A DNA stretch of 64,000 nucleotides from Dokdonella sp. (GTDB lineage: Bacteria; Pseudomonadota; Gammaproteobacteria; Xanthomonadales; Rhodanobacteraceae). Positions 1 through 8,773 of this stretch are shown here, one piece after another. A model generated the notes under the pieces. It worked only from the letters and a program-made list of their open reading frames with translations. It did not search any database and was not told the DNA's origin. Positions within the stretch are counted from its first letter, which is position 1, and every line of letters begins with the position of its first letter. The stretch is from contig NZ_JAGIAG010000010.1 of the NCBI RefSeq assembly GCF_017744955.1, forward strand, positions 1-64,000. Reading direction: 5' to 3'. A program made the position numbers and the translations under genes.

Positions 1-1815
1 GGCCAGCGCGGCGTCGCCGGCGTCGAGCGCGGCGCGCGCGGCGATCGCCTGGGCGCGCGCCAGCGCTGTCGCGTCGGCCTGCGCCTCGGCTTCGCCGCGG
101 ACCTGCTGCAGCAGCGCGGCCGCCTCGCGCAGGCGGCCGTTGGCGCACAGCACCTCGACGCGGACCAGGTCGGCCGCGTGGCGACGCAGCGGATCGTTGA
201 CCCGCTCGACCAGATCGCGCATCCGCGCCTCGTTGGCGAGAGCGGCGAGCGGATCGAGCAGCGCCAGTTGCGCATCGGCGAGGTTGATGCGTGCGTTCAA
301 TTCGGGAGCGTGCGCGCGGAACATTGCGAAGCGCTCGAGCGCGCCGGTAAGGATCGGCACGGCTTCGGCGAAGCGCTCGCGCGACACCGCCGCGGCGCCG
401 ACGTTGGAATCGATGATCGCCAGCCCGAGCGCGTCGCCGGCCGTCGCCAGCGCGATGCGCGCCTGCGCCAGGTCGGCCCGCGCGCCGTGGCGGTCGCGCA
501 GCTCGTCCCGTGCCGCGGCGCGGTTGTTGTAGGCCTTGCCGAGCGGGCCGTAGGCGCGCTCGCGGGCGAGCAGTTCGATCGCGCGCTCCAGGTCGGGCAG
601 GGCGGCGGCCGGCCGGTTGCGCTGCAGCTCGATCCCGGCCAGCGCGTTCAGCGTGCGCGCATGCAGCACAGGGTCCGCGGAAGGCGGTACGTCGCCGGCG
701 AGGCGGCTCAAGGTGGTGCGCGCGGCGTCGAAGTCGCCGCGCTGGAACTCCGCACGCGCGCGCTGGAAGCGCAGCAGCGGCTGGTCGCGCCGCGCCGGCG
801 GCGCCTGCTCGATGAGCTCGCGCACGCGGTCGGTGCGGTCCTCGAGCAGGGCCGCTTCGATCTGCTGCAGCAGCGGATCTCCATCGGGTCCGTTCGGCGC
901 GGGAGCGAGCCCGAGGGAGATGGCGAAGCGGTCGCCGGCGCTGCGCGCGGCAGCGAGTACGTCGGCGCCTTCGCCGACGGCGGGCGCGGCGGCGGAGGCG
1001 CCGTGCACGGCGCGCAGCGTCACGCGCCAGCGTCCTTCGAGCGCTTCGGCGCGGGTCTCGATCATCAGCGCCGCGCCGGCCGCGGCGGCGAAGGCGGTCC
1101 GCTGCGTGGGATCGGTCGCCACGCGATCGTAGGCGCGCGCCAGCGCGACGACGTTGTCGCTCGGCACGACCTCCTGACCGGCGGCGCGCAGGCGGCTGGC
1201 GATCAGGTCCATCACGCCGAAACGGATCCAGCTCGCGTCGGCGTCGCCGACGACCGTGACCGGCAGCACCAGGACGGCCTTCGAAGGGGCCGGCGCGGCA
1301 ACGGCGGCGGCACTGTGTGGCGGCGCCGGCGGTCGCATCGACACGAGCCCGACGATCGCGGCGAGCGCGCAGATCGCCAGGATGGCGACGACGCTCCCGC
1401 GTGACGGCCGAGGCGAAGCCGGGGGCGGCGAGAAAAGGCTCTCGAGATCGACGGGGCGCTCGGGCGTCGCCGGTGGCGGGGCGAGCTCGGTCGCATGCTC
1501 TTCGACGTGCGCCAGCCAGTGATAGCCGAAGCGCGGCACGGTGCGGATGATCTGCTGCTCGCGGCCGGTGTCGTCGAGCGCCTTGCGCGCCTGCAGGATG
1601 GTCTGGCCGAGCACGCCGTCGCCGACGTCGACCTTGCCCCATACCGCCGCGATCAGCTCGTCGCGGCCGACCGCGCGCTCGCGATGGCCGACCAGGTAGA
1701 CGACGCAGTCGAATACCTTCGGCGGCAGCGCGACCGGCTCGCTCCCGCGCCGCAGGGTGCGGGTGGCGGTGTCGAGGCGGAAGTCGCCGAAGCGGTACTC
1801 GATGGGAGCGATCAT
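1..1815 (-). CDS. Membrane-anchored winged-helix regulator with TPR-like C-terminal region (3' end beyond left edge)
   Basis: The minus-strand frame is open from an ATG at 1815 to the window edge, giving at least 605 codons. Residues about 5-105 form an OmpR/PhoB-type winged helix, with the motif ending RTVPRFGYHW typical of the CadC/ToxR class. A proline-rich linker and one hydrophobic segment near residue 155 (VVAILAICALAAIVGLV) follow. The long Ala/Leu/Arg-rich remainder looks like helical TPR repeats and would lie in the periplasm. Such proteins join a cytoplasmic DNA-binding domain to an extracytoplasmic sensor without phosphorylation. Target genes are unknown. It is divergent from the marR gene at 1921, so it could share that promoter region, but nothing shows it controls the efflux operon. 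Confidence 0.8.
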   Translation of the reverse strand, partial: MIAPIEYRFGDFRLDTATRTLRRGSEPVALPPKVFDCVVYLVGHRERAVGRDELIAAVWGKVDVGDGVLGQTILQARKALDDTGREQQIIRTVPRFGYHWLAHVEEHATELAPPPATPERPVDLESLFSPPPASPRPSRGSVVAILAICALAAIVGLVSMRPPAPPHSAAAVAAPAPSKAVLVLPVTVVGDADASWIRFGVMDLIASRLRAAGQEVVPSDNVVALARAYDRVATDPTQRTAFAAAAGAALMIETRAEALEGRWRVTLRAVHGASAAAPAVGEGADVLAAARSAGDRFAISLGLAPAPNGPDGDPLLQQIEAALLEDRTDRVRELIEQAPPARRDQPLLRFQRARAEFQRGDFDAARTTLSRLAGDVPPSADPVLHARTLNALAGIELQRNRPAAALPDLERAIELLARERAYGPLGKAYNNRAAARDELRDRHGARADLAQARIALATAGDALGLAIIDSNVGAAAVSRERFAEAVPILTGALERFAMFRAHAPELNARINLADAQLALLDPLAALANEARMRDLVERVNDPLRRHAADLVRVEVLCANGRLREAAALLQQVRGEAEAQADATALARAQAIAARAALDAGDAALA

Positions 1816-1880
1816 TCGTCGGTCGTGGCGTGGGCGGCGCCTCGTCGATGATCGGGAAAGCGCGGGGAATCCTATCAATC

Positions 1881-1909
1881 GTTCACAACTGATTAATTCA
1901 GTTATGAAC
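1881..1909. promoter_or_regulatory. Near-perfect palindrome, probable MarR operator
   Basis: Two 12-bp arms, GTTCACAACTGA (1881-1892) and TCAGTTATGAAC (1898-1909), match at 11 of 12 positions around a TTAAT centre. The site is AT-rich in a GC-rich setting and abuts a consensus TATAAT box (1910-1915). A dimeric MarR repressor bound here would block RNA polymerase. That the marR product itself binds it is inferred from position. Confidence 0.7.
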
Positions 1910-1915
1910 TATAAT
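1910..1915 (+). promoter_or_regulatory. -10 box of the marR-efflux operon, placed for a leaderless transcript
   Basis: TATAAT ends five bases before the ATG at 1921, so transcription would start at or next to the start codon. No ribosome-binding sequence precedes the ATG. The best -35-like match, TTCACA at 1882-1887, is 22 bases upstream and spaced too widely, so the -35 element is uncertain. Confidence 0.5.
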
Positions 1916-1920
1916 GCGGC

Positions 1921-2460
1921 ATGCACAGTCGAAAAACGCCCGCCGCGGACTCCGGCAGCTTCGCCGCCACCGAGGCGCGCATCCGCAGGACGCACCAGCG
2001 CTTCCCCGCGTTTCGCCGCGACGCCGCCGTGCTGGTGCGGCTGGTGCGGCACATTCAGGCGCAGGTCCACGACGCCGCCAACGCGATCCTGCGCGAGCAC
2101 GGCCTGAACCATACCGACTACAACATCCTGATCATGCTGTACGGCAGCGCGGACCACGCCATGAACCCGTCGCAGCTCGGCGGCGCGGCAGGGGAGAAGT
2201 CCGCCAACCTCACGCGCATCTGCAACGGCCTGGTCGATCGCGGCCTGGTCGACCGCGTCGCCGATCCGCACGGCGACCGCCGCAAGGTGCTGTTGTCGCT
2301 GACGCGGCGCGGCGTCGAACTGCTCGAAGCGCTGCTGCCGGGCATGACGGACCTGCTGGACCGCTGCATGCTCGGCTTCGCGCCGGCCGAACGCGACCAG
2401 CTCGAACGGCTGCTCAAGCGCCTGCTCGGCAACGTCGAGGCGCTGGTCCATCCGGCATGA
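1921..2460 (+). CDS. MarR-family transcriptional repressor
   Basis: The 179-residue protein has the MarR winged-helix fold. The recognition region lies around residues 75-125 (NPSQLGGAAGEKSANLTRIC), and the wing carries the family signature DPHGDRRKVLLSLT. The N-terminal 35 residues extend beyond the usual MarR core. MarR proteins are dimeric repressors released by small aromatic ligands. Its stop overlaps the start of the FUSC permease gene (ATGA at 2457-2460), so it is the first gene of the efflux operon and probably represses it and itself through the palindrome at 1881-1909. By analogy with other aae-type pumps the inducer may be an aromatic acid; this is inference. Confidence 0.9.
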   Translation: MHSRKTPAADSGSFAATEARIRRTHQRFPAFRRDAAVLVRLVRHIQAQVHDAANAILREHGLNHTDYNILIMLYGSADHAMNPSQLGGAAGEKSANLTRICNGLVDRGLVDRVADPHGDRRKVLLSLTRRGVELLEALLPGMTDLLDRCMLGFAPAERDQLERLLKRLLGNVEALVHPA

Positions 2461-4580
2461 ATGCCTACCTGCGAGCGCGGGTGCCGGACGGAGCTTTCGC
2501 GGAGGCGGCCGCATTCGCACGCGGCGCCGCGCTGGACTGGCTGTTCGTCGCCAAGGCGGCGCTCGCCGTGCTGCTTACCGCCTGGCTGGCGATGCGGCTG
2601 GGCCTGGAGCAGCCGAGCACGGCGATGCTGACGGTGTCGATCGTGATCCATCCGCACAGCGGCATGGTGCTCGCGAAGAGCTTCTATCGCGCGCTCGGCA
2701 CCCTGGTCGGCTGTCTCGCGGCGCTGGCCATCGTCGGCGCGTTCGCGCAGCAGAGCGTGCCGTTCCTGCTCGCGATGGCGCTGTGGATCGGCCTGTGCGC
2801 GGGCGGCGCTTCGCTGCATCGCAATTTCAAGTCCTACGGTTTCGTGCTGGCCGGCTACACCGCGGCGATCGTCGCGCTGCCGGTGGTCAATCATCCGCAG
2901 AACGTGTTCGACTCGGCGGTGATGCGCGTCAGCGAGGTCCTGCTCGGCGTGTTCGTCGCCGGCCTGGTCAGCGACGCGATCTTTCCGCAGCGGCTCGGCA
3001 ACGTGCTGCGCGAGAGCATCCGCGCGCAGTTCGCCGGCTTCATCGTGTTCGCGCGAGAGAGCCTGCGCGGCGCGCTGCCGCGCGGCGATCTCGAGCAGGC
3101 GCACCTGCGCTTCGTGCGCGAGGTCGTGCAGATCGAGAACCAGCGCAGCTCGGTGGTGTTCGAGGACGCCGGCGTGCGCGTGCGCAGCCCGCGCATGCGC
3201 CTGTTGAACCACGCCTTCATGGCGGCCTCGACCAGCTACCAGTCGCTGCATCATCAGCTGAACCGCCTGCAGGACGAGGCGCAGCGGCCGGTGCGCGAGC
3301 GGCTGATGGCGCTCGCCGGCGAACTCGGCGCCGAACTCGCCCCGGTCGAGAGCGCGCCGTTGATGGGACCGCAGGCCGAAGCCCTGACGCGGCGGCTGGC
3401 AGCGCTGCGCGAACGCTTTCCAGCCAGCATCGCCGCGCAGCGGCAGGGCCTGGCCGGTCGCGCCGAGCGGCTCGACTTCGACACCGGCGCCGAGCTGATC
3501 GGCCGCATCGTCGGCGAGCTGCACGACTACGCGCAGGCGTACGCGGCGCTGGCGTCACCGCAGGCCGCGCGCAGTCCGGCCGAGGTGCCGGCGCCGTTCA
3601 GCCGCTCGAACGATTGGGCCGGGTTCCTGATCGCCGCCGCGCGCACCACCGCGACGATGCTCGCGATGGGTGCGTTCTGGCTCGCCAGCGCGTGGCCGGA
3701 AGGCGCCAGCGCGATGCTGATCGCGACCGCCTTCAGCGGCGTGATGGCGACCTTGCCCGACCCGCTGCGCGCGGTGCGCGCGATGCTGGTCGGCTACGCC
3801 GCCGGCACGCTGGCCGGACTGCTCTGCAGCTACGGCGTGCTCGTGCGCATGGACGGCTTCGCGCTGCTGGCGGCCTCGCTGCTGCCGTTCCTGGCGATCG
3901 GTTTCTATCTGATGGCGCGCCCGGCATTGGCCGGCATCGGTTCCGGCTACCTGATCGCGTTCTTCAGCACATTGCCGCTGAAGAATCCGATGACCTTCGA
4001 CGCGCTCGCCGCGATCAACAGCAGCCTCGCGCAGGCGATCGGCGTGGTCTGCGCGGGATTGGCGTTCATGCTGTTCGCCAGCGCTTCGGACAGCCCGTGG
4101 CTGCAAGCGCGGCTGCTGCGCAAGTTGCGATTGCAGGTCGCCAGCGTCTGCCGGTTGCCGCTGGCCGGTCTGCGGCAACGCTTCGAGAGCGCCAGCCGCG
4201 ACGCGGCGGCGCAGATCGTCGCGCACACGCGTGCCGGCAGCGCCGAGTCTCGATCCCTGCTGGCCTGGTCGCTGGCGGTGCAGGAAACCGGCCACGCGGT
4301 CATCGAACTGCGCAAGGCGCTGGCCGCGACCGACGCGCCGGCGGCGCTGCGCGCGCCGATCGAATCCGCGCTGGCGGCACTGGCCATGTTCTACGCCGAT
4401 CCCGGCCACGAGCGCTATCGGCGCGCGCGCGAACGGTTGTCCGCCGCGCTCGACGAGGCGCGCGGGCACGCGCCTGTGATGGCACCGCTGCATCTGATCA
4501 GACTGGCATTGCTCGACCAGCGTTCGGCGCTGGCGGACTTCGTCGAACCACCGCCGCAGGAGAACCCGCATGCCGCGTGA
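2457..4580 (+). CDS. FUSC-family inner-membrane efflux protein (AaeB-like)
   Basis: A 707-residue protein beginning at the ATG that overlaps the marR stop; the frame is open upstream, but only this start fits the coupling. It has two blocks of about five or six hydrophobic helices (residues about 25-180 and 375-540), each followed by a cytoplasmic helical domain, as in the fusaric-acid resistance/AaeB family. AaeB is the inner-membrane part of a pump that expels aromatic carboxylates. The next two genes encode the usual AaeX and AaeA partners. No outer-membrane channel is present here, so a TolC encoded elsewhere would be needed. The substrate is not shown by the sequence. Confidence 0.88.
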   Translation: MNAYLRARVPDGAFAEAAAFARGAALDWLFVAKAALAVLLTAWLAMRLGLEQPSTAMLTVSIVIHPHSGMVLAKSFYRALGTLVGCLAALAIVGAFAQQSVPFLLAMALWIGLCAGGASLHRNFKSYGFVLAGYTAAIVALPVVNHPQNVFDSAVMRVSEVLLGVFVAGLVSDAIFPQRLGNVLRESIRAQFAGFIVFARESLRGALPRGDLEQAHLRFVREVVQIENQRSSVVFEDAGVRVRSPRMRLLNHAFMAASTSYQSLHHQLNRLQDEAQRPVRERLMALAGELGAELAPVESAPLMGPQAEALTRRLAALRERFPASIAAQRQGLAGRAERLDFDTGAELIGRIVGELHDYAQAYAALASPQAARSPAEVPAPFSRSNDWAGFLIAAARTTATMLAMGAFWLASAWPEGASAMLIATAFSGVMATLPDPLRAVRAMLVGYAAGTLAGLLCSYGVLVRMDGFALLAASLLPFLAIGFYLMARPALAGIGSGYLIAFFSTLPLKNPMTFDALAAINSSLAQAIGVVCAGLAFMLFASASDSPWLQARLLRKLRLQVASVCRLPLAGLRQRFESASRDAAAQIVAHTRAGSAESRSLLAWSLAVQETGHAVIELRKALAATDAPAALRAPIESALAALAMFYADPGHERYRRARERLSAALDEARGHAPVMAPLHLIRLALLDQRSALADFVEPPPQENPHAA

Positions 4581-4770
4581 GATCGCGCTTCTCGACGCCC
4601 TAGTGCCGGGGCTGTTCCTGGTCTTCCTCGCCAGCCTGGCGCTGCAATGGGCGCTCGACTGGCTGTTCGGCCGCTTCGGCCTGTATCGCCACGTCTGGCA
4701 TCCGCCGCTGTTCCGGCTCGCGCTGTTCGCCTGCGTGTTCGGCGGCCTCGGCCTGATCGCGATGCGCTGA
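4570..4770 (+). CDS. Small membrane protein of the AaeX / DUF1656 family
   Basis: A 66-residue protein with two hydrophobic segments (residues about 7-28 and 45-64) and the conserved central pattern GLYRHVWHPPLF of DUF1656 proteins. It overlaps the 3' end of the AaeB-like gene by 11 bases and precedes the membrane-fusion gene. AaeX-type proteins always accompany FUSC pumps; their exact role is unsettled. In E. coli the order is aaeX-aaeA-aaeB, whereas here it is B-X-A. Confidence 0.88.
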   Translation: MPREIALLDALVPGLFLVFLASLALQWALDWLFGRFGLYRHVWHPPLFRLALFACVFGGLGLIAMR

Positions 4771-4806
4771 CGCGCCACGCAAGCCTTTCGTCAACGGATA
4801 CGACCC

Positions 4807-5811
4807 ATGAAAATCCAATCGATCTCGCGTTTCGTGCTGACGGCGCTGGTCGTGCTGGCCGCCGCCGCGGTCGCGCATGCGCTGTGGAAGCGCTACATGT
4901 ACTCGCCGTGGACGCGCGATGCGCGCGTGCGTGCCGACGTGGTGCGCATCGCACCGGACGTGTCCGGCATCGTGACCACGGTGGCGGTGCGCGACAACCA
5001 GGAAGTGCGCAAGGGCGACGTGCTGTTCGCCATCGACCAGGAGCGCTTCCGCTACGCGCTCGAACAGGCCGAGGCGACGCTCGCCGCGGCCGAGGCGGCC
5101 GCCCGCGCGGCCGGCGCGAGCAGCGACGCGACGGACGCGGCGATCGCGGCGCGGCGCGCGGATTACCAGAAGGCCGCCGGGCAGTCGGAGCGGCGCCAGA
5201 AGATGTCGAACAACGTGATCTCGGCCGAGATGCGCGCCGACGCGGCCGCGACCGCGAGTTCGGCGCGCGCCAGCCTGCACCAGGCCGAGGCGACGCATCA
5301 CCAGGCGACCGCCTCGCGCGAGCAGGCCGTCGCCGCCGTGCAGCAGGCCGCGGCCGCGCTGGCGCGCGCGAAGCTGGAGCTGGAACGCACCGAGGTGCGC
5401 GCCCCGGTCGACGGCTACGTCACCAACCTCGACGTCCATTCCGGCGACTACGCCGCCGCCGGCGCCGCGCGGCTGGCGCTGATCGACCGCAACTCCTACT
5501 GGATCTACGGTTACTTCGAGGAAACCAAGCTGCCGTACGTGCACGTCGGCGACGACGTCGAGATCCGCCTGATGGCCGGCGGCGCGCGGCTGCACGGTCG
5601 CGTCGAGAGCATCGCGCGCGGCATCGGTGACGTCGACAACCCGACCGGCGCGAACCTGCTGGCGAACGTGGCGCCGACGTTCAGCTGGGTGCGCCTGGCG
5701 CAGCGCGTGCCGGTGCGCATCGCGATCGACCTCGAGCACCTGCCGAAGGACCTGACGCTGGCGGCGGGCATGACGGCGACGGTCGTCCTGACGCCGGTGC
5801 AGCAGCGCTAG
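4807..5811 (+). CDS. HlyD-family periplasmic membrane-fusion protein (AaeA-like)
   Basis: The protein has 334 residues. One N-terminal anchor helix (residues about 8-27) is followed by the motif SPWTRDARVRADVVRIAPDV that opens the lipoyl domain in AaeA/EmrA proteins. Then comes an Ala-rich coiled-coil hairpin (about 80-190) and the return lipoyl and beta-barrel parts (VRAPVDGYVTNLDV, then NSYWIYGYFEETKLPYV). It would bridge the AaeB-like permease and an outer-membrane channel. It starts 36 bases after the aaeX-like gene and is the last gene of the operon; a long palindrome follows at 5842-5928. Confidence 0.9.
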   Translation: MKIQSISRFVLTALVVLAAAAVAHALWKRYMYSPWTRDARVRADVVRIAPDVSGIVTTVAVRDNQEVRKGDVLFAIDQERFRYALEQAEATLAAAEAAARAAGASSDATDAAIAARRADYQKAAGQSERRQKMSNNVISAEMRADAAATASSARASLHQAEATHHQATASREQAVAAVQQAAAALARAKLELERTEVRAPVDGYVTNLDVHSGDYAAAGAARLALIDRNSYWIYGYFEETKLPYVHVGDDVEIRLMAGGARLHGRVESIARGIGDVDNPTGANLLANVAPTFSWVRLAQRVPVRIAIDLEHLPKDLTLAAGMTATVVLTPVQQR

Positions 5812-5841
5812 GGTTTGCATCGCCGGGCGAAAGCAAAGGCG

Positions 5842-5928
5842 TTTCTCGCAGAGGCGCAGAGGCGCGGAGAAAGGCAACGGCAGTATTTCCTTATTTCTTT
5901 CTCTGCGTCTCTGCGCCTCTGCGAGAAA
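5842..5928. repeat. Long palindromic intergenic element, family A copy 1
   Basis: Two 31-base arms (5842-5872 and 5898-5928) are reverse complements at 29 of 31 positions, separated by 25 bases. Each arm holds tandem CTCTGCG-type words and ends in GCGAGAAA. It lies between convergent genes and could act as a two-way terminator. A related copy is at 39374-39447. Similar CTCTGCGAGAAA repeats are scattered through many Xanthomonadales genomes. Confidence 0.85.
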
Positions 5929-5978
5929 TCTTCTTAGATCTCGCCGGGTTCGGATGATCGACGCAATGGCGCAACCCC

Positions 5979-6665
5979 TCAGAAATCCAGTTCCACCGCT
6001 GCGCACAGATAGTCGATCATCGGCGCGATGCGCTTGAACGTGTCGACGAGATACGGATGCAGCTCGTCCGAACACGCCAGCGCGTCCGGGAAACCCTGGC
6101 CGGCCGCGTAGTTCTTCAGCTTGATGTCCTCGATCAGCTCGTGCGCCGGATCGAAACCGCGCGGCGGGCGCGTCAGCTTCTCGCCCCAGAATTCGAAGCG
6201 CTGCTCGAACGCCTTCGTGCGCACGGCCTTCTTCCAGGCCGCCGGATTGTCGGCGAGGAAGTCGCGGATCTTCTTCAAGGTCGCCGGCTCCGGATGCCAG
6301 ATGCCGCCGCCGGCGAAGCAGTCGCGCGGCTGCAGGTGCATGTAGAACGACGGCGCCTCGATCTCGCGCCGGCGTTCGTGGCCGAAGCGCGCGCCAGCCC
6401 AGGTCTTGTACGGCGTCTTGTCGTTGGCGAAGCGCGTGTCGCGATGGATGCGGAACAGCGAACCGCCCTGCGCGCGCGGATCGGCGCGGTAGTGCGCGCT
6501 GATCTTCGCCAGCGGCGCCTGCAGGTCGGCGATCAGGCGCAGGTACGGATTGCGCAGTTCGTTCTCGTAGCGTTGCTTGTTGGCGGCGAACCAGGCGCGG
6601 TTGTTGTTGGCGGCGAGGTCGCGCAGGAACGCGAACGTCTTCTTCGAAAAATAGGTTTCGGCCAT
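5979..6665 (-). CDS. DUF2461 family protein
   Basis: A 228-residue protein with the DUF2461 pattern: an N-terminal FFxxLxxNNxRxWF-like segment (TFAFLRDLAANNNRAWFAAN), then GGSLFRIHRDTRFANDKTPY near residue 80 and a PSFYMHL segment after it. The family is widespread and of unknown biochemical function; its conserved charged residues suggest an enzyme, but no reaction is established. It begins two bases after the exonuclease I stop and is probably co-transcribed with it. The start at 6665 follows the family N-terminus. Confidence 0.88.
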   Translation of the reverse strand: MAETYFSKKTFAFLRDLAANNNRAWFAANKQRYENELRNPYLRLIADLQAPLAKISAHYRADPRAQGGSLFRIHRDTRFANDKTPYKTWAGARFGHERRREIEAPSFYMHLQPRDCFAGGGIWHPEPATLKKIRDFLADNPAAWKKAVRTKAFEQRFEFWGEKLTRPPRGFDPAHELIEDIKLKNYAAGQGFPDALACSDELHPYLVDTFKRIAPMIDYLCAAVELDF

Positions 6666-6667
6666 CG

Positions 6668-8104
6668 TCAATCCTGCGGGAGTTCGTCGGCCCAGCGCTG
6701 CAAGGCGTCGAGCAGCGGGACCTTGGCGGGGGGCAGTGCCGGATCGGCGCGCATGCGTTCGATTGTCGCCGAATACTCCTCGCGCGTCAGTGCGGTCAGC
6801 GGCGTCGCGGTGTCGAGGCGACGGCGGCAGAACGCCTGCCAGCGTACGCGCTCGTCGGCGTCGAGCGTTTCCGGCCAGTTGCGTGCGCGATAGCGGAACA
6901 AGAGCTCCGCGTAGCGCGAGTCGCGGAACGGAAACACGCGCTGGCCGAGCTCGCCCGGCGGCGTTTCGCGCACCAGGCGCAGCAGCTTCTTGTCGGTGTC
7001 CGGCAGGAAGCCGTCGTAGAGCGCGAGTTCCGGATCGAGCGCGGCGGCGCGCGCTTCGCCGCGCGAGAACACGCGGTGCAGCTTGGCGATCAGGCCGTCG
7101 GCCGCACGCAGGCGCTCGAGGTGCGCCATCGCGCGCTGCGGGTCGAGCGCGATGCGCGCGAGGTCGACGCCTTTCAGTGTGCTGACCGGCGCCAGCGCCG
7201 GCGAGCGGTTGGCGTGGATCGTCTTCAACGGGATGCGCTCGATGCCTTCGGGCAGGTCGGCGCGCGCGGTGAACACGCGGTCGGCGACGTCGTCGGCGTC
7301 GAGGTCGAGCAGGGGCGTCGGGTCGGCGTCGAGGTCGTAGGCGATCACGCCGTTCGGCAGGCTCGGATGCATCGCCAGCGGCGCGATCATCGCCAGGCAG
7401 CCGCGGCTGGCCGGGTAGCGCGAGGAGACGTGCAGCAGCGGCGTCATCTGCGCGACGTCGAGCAGTTCGAACACTCGCTGCTTGCGGCGCAGGGCGAAGT
7501 AGAACTCCCACAACCGCGGCTGGCGCACGCGCAGCAGGCGCGCGAGGCCGAGCAGGGCTTCGACGTCGGACACCGCGTCGTGCGCACGCGCCTGCGCGAT
7601 GCGGTTGGCGGCGGCGAGATCTTCCAGGCGGAAGCTCGGCGTGCCGTCGTCGCGGCGCGGCCATTCGATGCCGTCGGGGCGCAGCGCGTGGCACATGCGC
7701 GCGAGGTCGATCAGATCCCAGCGCGAGTTGCCGTCCTTCCACTCGCGCTCGTAGGGATCGTGGAAGTTGCGGTAGAGCAGATTGCGCGTGAACTCGTCGT
7801 CGAAGCGCAGCGAGTTGTAGCCGACGCTGCAGGTGCGGGGTTCGGCCATCTGCTCGTTCACCAGCGCGGCGAACTCGGCCTCGACCACGCCCTCGCGCAG
7901 CATGCGCTGCGGCGTGATGCCGGTGATCAGGCAGGCTTCCGGATGCGGCAGGACGTCCGGCGCGGGCCGGCAGAAGATCGACAACGGCTCGCCGATCGGT
8001 TCGAGGTCCAGCGTCGTGCGCCACGCCGCGAACTGCGCCGGGCGGTCGCGGCGCGGATCGGCGCCGGTGGTCTCGTAGTCGTGCCAGAGGAAGCTCGCGC
8101 TCAT
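6668..8104 (-). CDS. sbcB: Exodeoxyribonuclease I
   Basis: A 478-residue protein that follows E. coli ExoI through its length. DEDD exonuclease motif I is HDYETTGADP, then RPAQFAAWRT and the segments LITGITPQ, GYNSLRFDDEFTRN and NSRWDLIDLARMCHALRP. AHDAVSDVEALLGLA is the third acidic motif. The C-terminal SH3-like and helical regions (QLYDGF- and FRYRARNWPETL-like) are present. It degrades single-stranded DNA 3' to 5' in recombination and repair. The ATG at 8104 is preferred; one at 8116 adds four residues. It is divergent from orn, another DEDD 3'-5' exonuclease, with 75 bases between. Confidence 0.95.
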   Translation of the reverse strand: MSASFLWHDYETTGADPRRDRPAQFAAWRTTLDLEPIGEPLSIFCRPAPDVLPHPEACLITGITPQRMLREGVVEAEFAALVNEQMAEPRTCSVGYNSLRFDDEFTRNLLYRNFHDPYEREWKDGNSRWDLIDLARMCHALRPDGIEWPRRDDGTPSFRLEDLAAANRIAQARAHDAVSDVEALLGLARLLRVRQPRLWEFYFALRRKQRVFELLDVAQMTPLLHVSSRYPASRGCLAMIAPLAMHPSLPNGVIAYDLDADPTPLLDLDADDVADRVFTARADLPEGIERIPLKTIHANRSPALAPVSTLKGVDLARIALDPQRAMAHLERLRAADGLIAKLHRVFSRGEARAAALDPELALYDGFLPDTDKKLLRLVRETPPGELGQRVFPFRDSRYAELLFRYRARNWPETLDADERVRWQAFCRRRLDTATPLTALTREEYSATIERMRADPALPPAKVPLLDALQRWADELPQD

Positions 8105-8125
8105 CCGGGCGAGCATAACGCAGGG

Positions 8126-8154
8126 TTCTCAATCCGCGCCGGGCCGCCTACACT
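8126..8154 (+). promoter_or_regulatory. Putative sigma70 promoter of orn
   Basis: TTCTCA (8126-8131) and TACACT (8149-8154) are separated by 17 bases, each with four of six consensus matches. They lie 25 bases before the orn start codon, in the gap between two divergent genes. GGGAG at 8169-8173 can serve as the ribosome-binding site. Confidence 0.4.
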
Positions 8155-8179
8155 CGCAGCGGGTTTCGGGGAGCAGCGC

Positions 8180-8749
8180 ATGGCATCGACGAGCGACGAG
8201 AATCTGATCTGGATCGACCTGGAGATGACCGGGCTCGACCCCGACCACGACTCGATCCTCGAAATCGCCACGGTCGTCACCGACAAGGACCTGAATCCGC
8301 TCGCCGACGGGCCGGAGTTCGCGATCCGCCATCCGCTCGAACGCCTGGAGGCGATGGACGACTGGAACCGCAACCAGCACCGCAAGTCCGGGCTGTGGCA
8401 GCGCGTCCTCGAATCGGACATCGACCTCGCCACCGCGGAGGCGCTGACGGTCGATTTCCTGTCGCACTGGGTGCCGCCCGGCAAGTCGCCGATGTGCGGC
8501 AACTCGATCTGCCAGGACCGGCGCTTCCTGTACCGGCTGATGCCGCGGCTGGAACGCTACTTCCACTACCGCAACCTCGACGTCTCGACCTTGAAGGAAC
8601 TCGCGCGCCGCTGGGCGCCCGAGGTGAGCCGCGGCTTCGCCAAGGAATCGGCGCACACCGCGCTCAGCGACGTGCGCGATTCGATCGCGGAGCTGCGCTA
8701 CTACCGCGTGTTCATGGGTTCGCTCGGCGGCGCGAAGGGCCCGGCCTGA
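8180..8749 (+). CDS. orn: Oligoribonuclease
   Basis: A 189-residue DEDDh exonuclease, the usual length for Orn. Motif I is IWIDLEMTGLDPD, followed by ILEIATVVTD; motif II lies in GNSICQDRRFLYR, and the final motif is ESAHTALSDVRDSIAEL with the catalytic His and Asp. Orn removes the last dinucleotides in RNA decay (pGpG and other nanoRNAs) and so also ends cyclic-di-GMP breakdown. The gene is usually essential in gammaproteobacteria. The ATG at 8180 is preceded by GGGAG. Confidence 0.96.
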   Translation: MASTSDENLIWIDLEMTGLDPDHDSILEIATVVTDKDLNPLADGPEFAIRHPLERLEAMDDWNRNQHRKSGLWQRVLESDIDLATAEALTVDFLSHWVPPGKSPMCGNSICQDRRFLYRLMPRLERYFHYRNLDVSTLKELARRWAPEVSRGFAKESAHTALSDVRDSIAELRYYRVFMGSLGGAKGPA

Positions 8750-8773
8750 ATCGAGCGGCCACGGGAGACGCGC

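Noticed and set aside
178..1404. Long plus-strand open frame opposite the winged-helix/TPR gene
   Set aside because: Its codons mirror the real minus-strand gene, and the protein is low-complexity Arg/Gly/Ala without motifs. GC-rich third positions leave antisense frames open.
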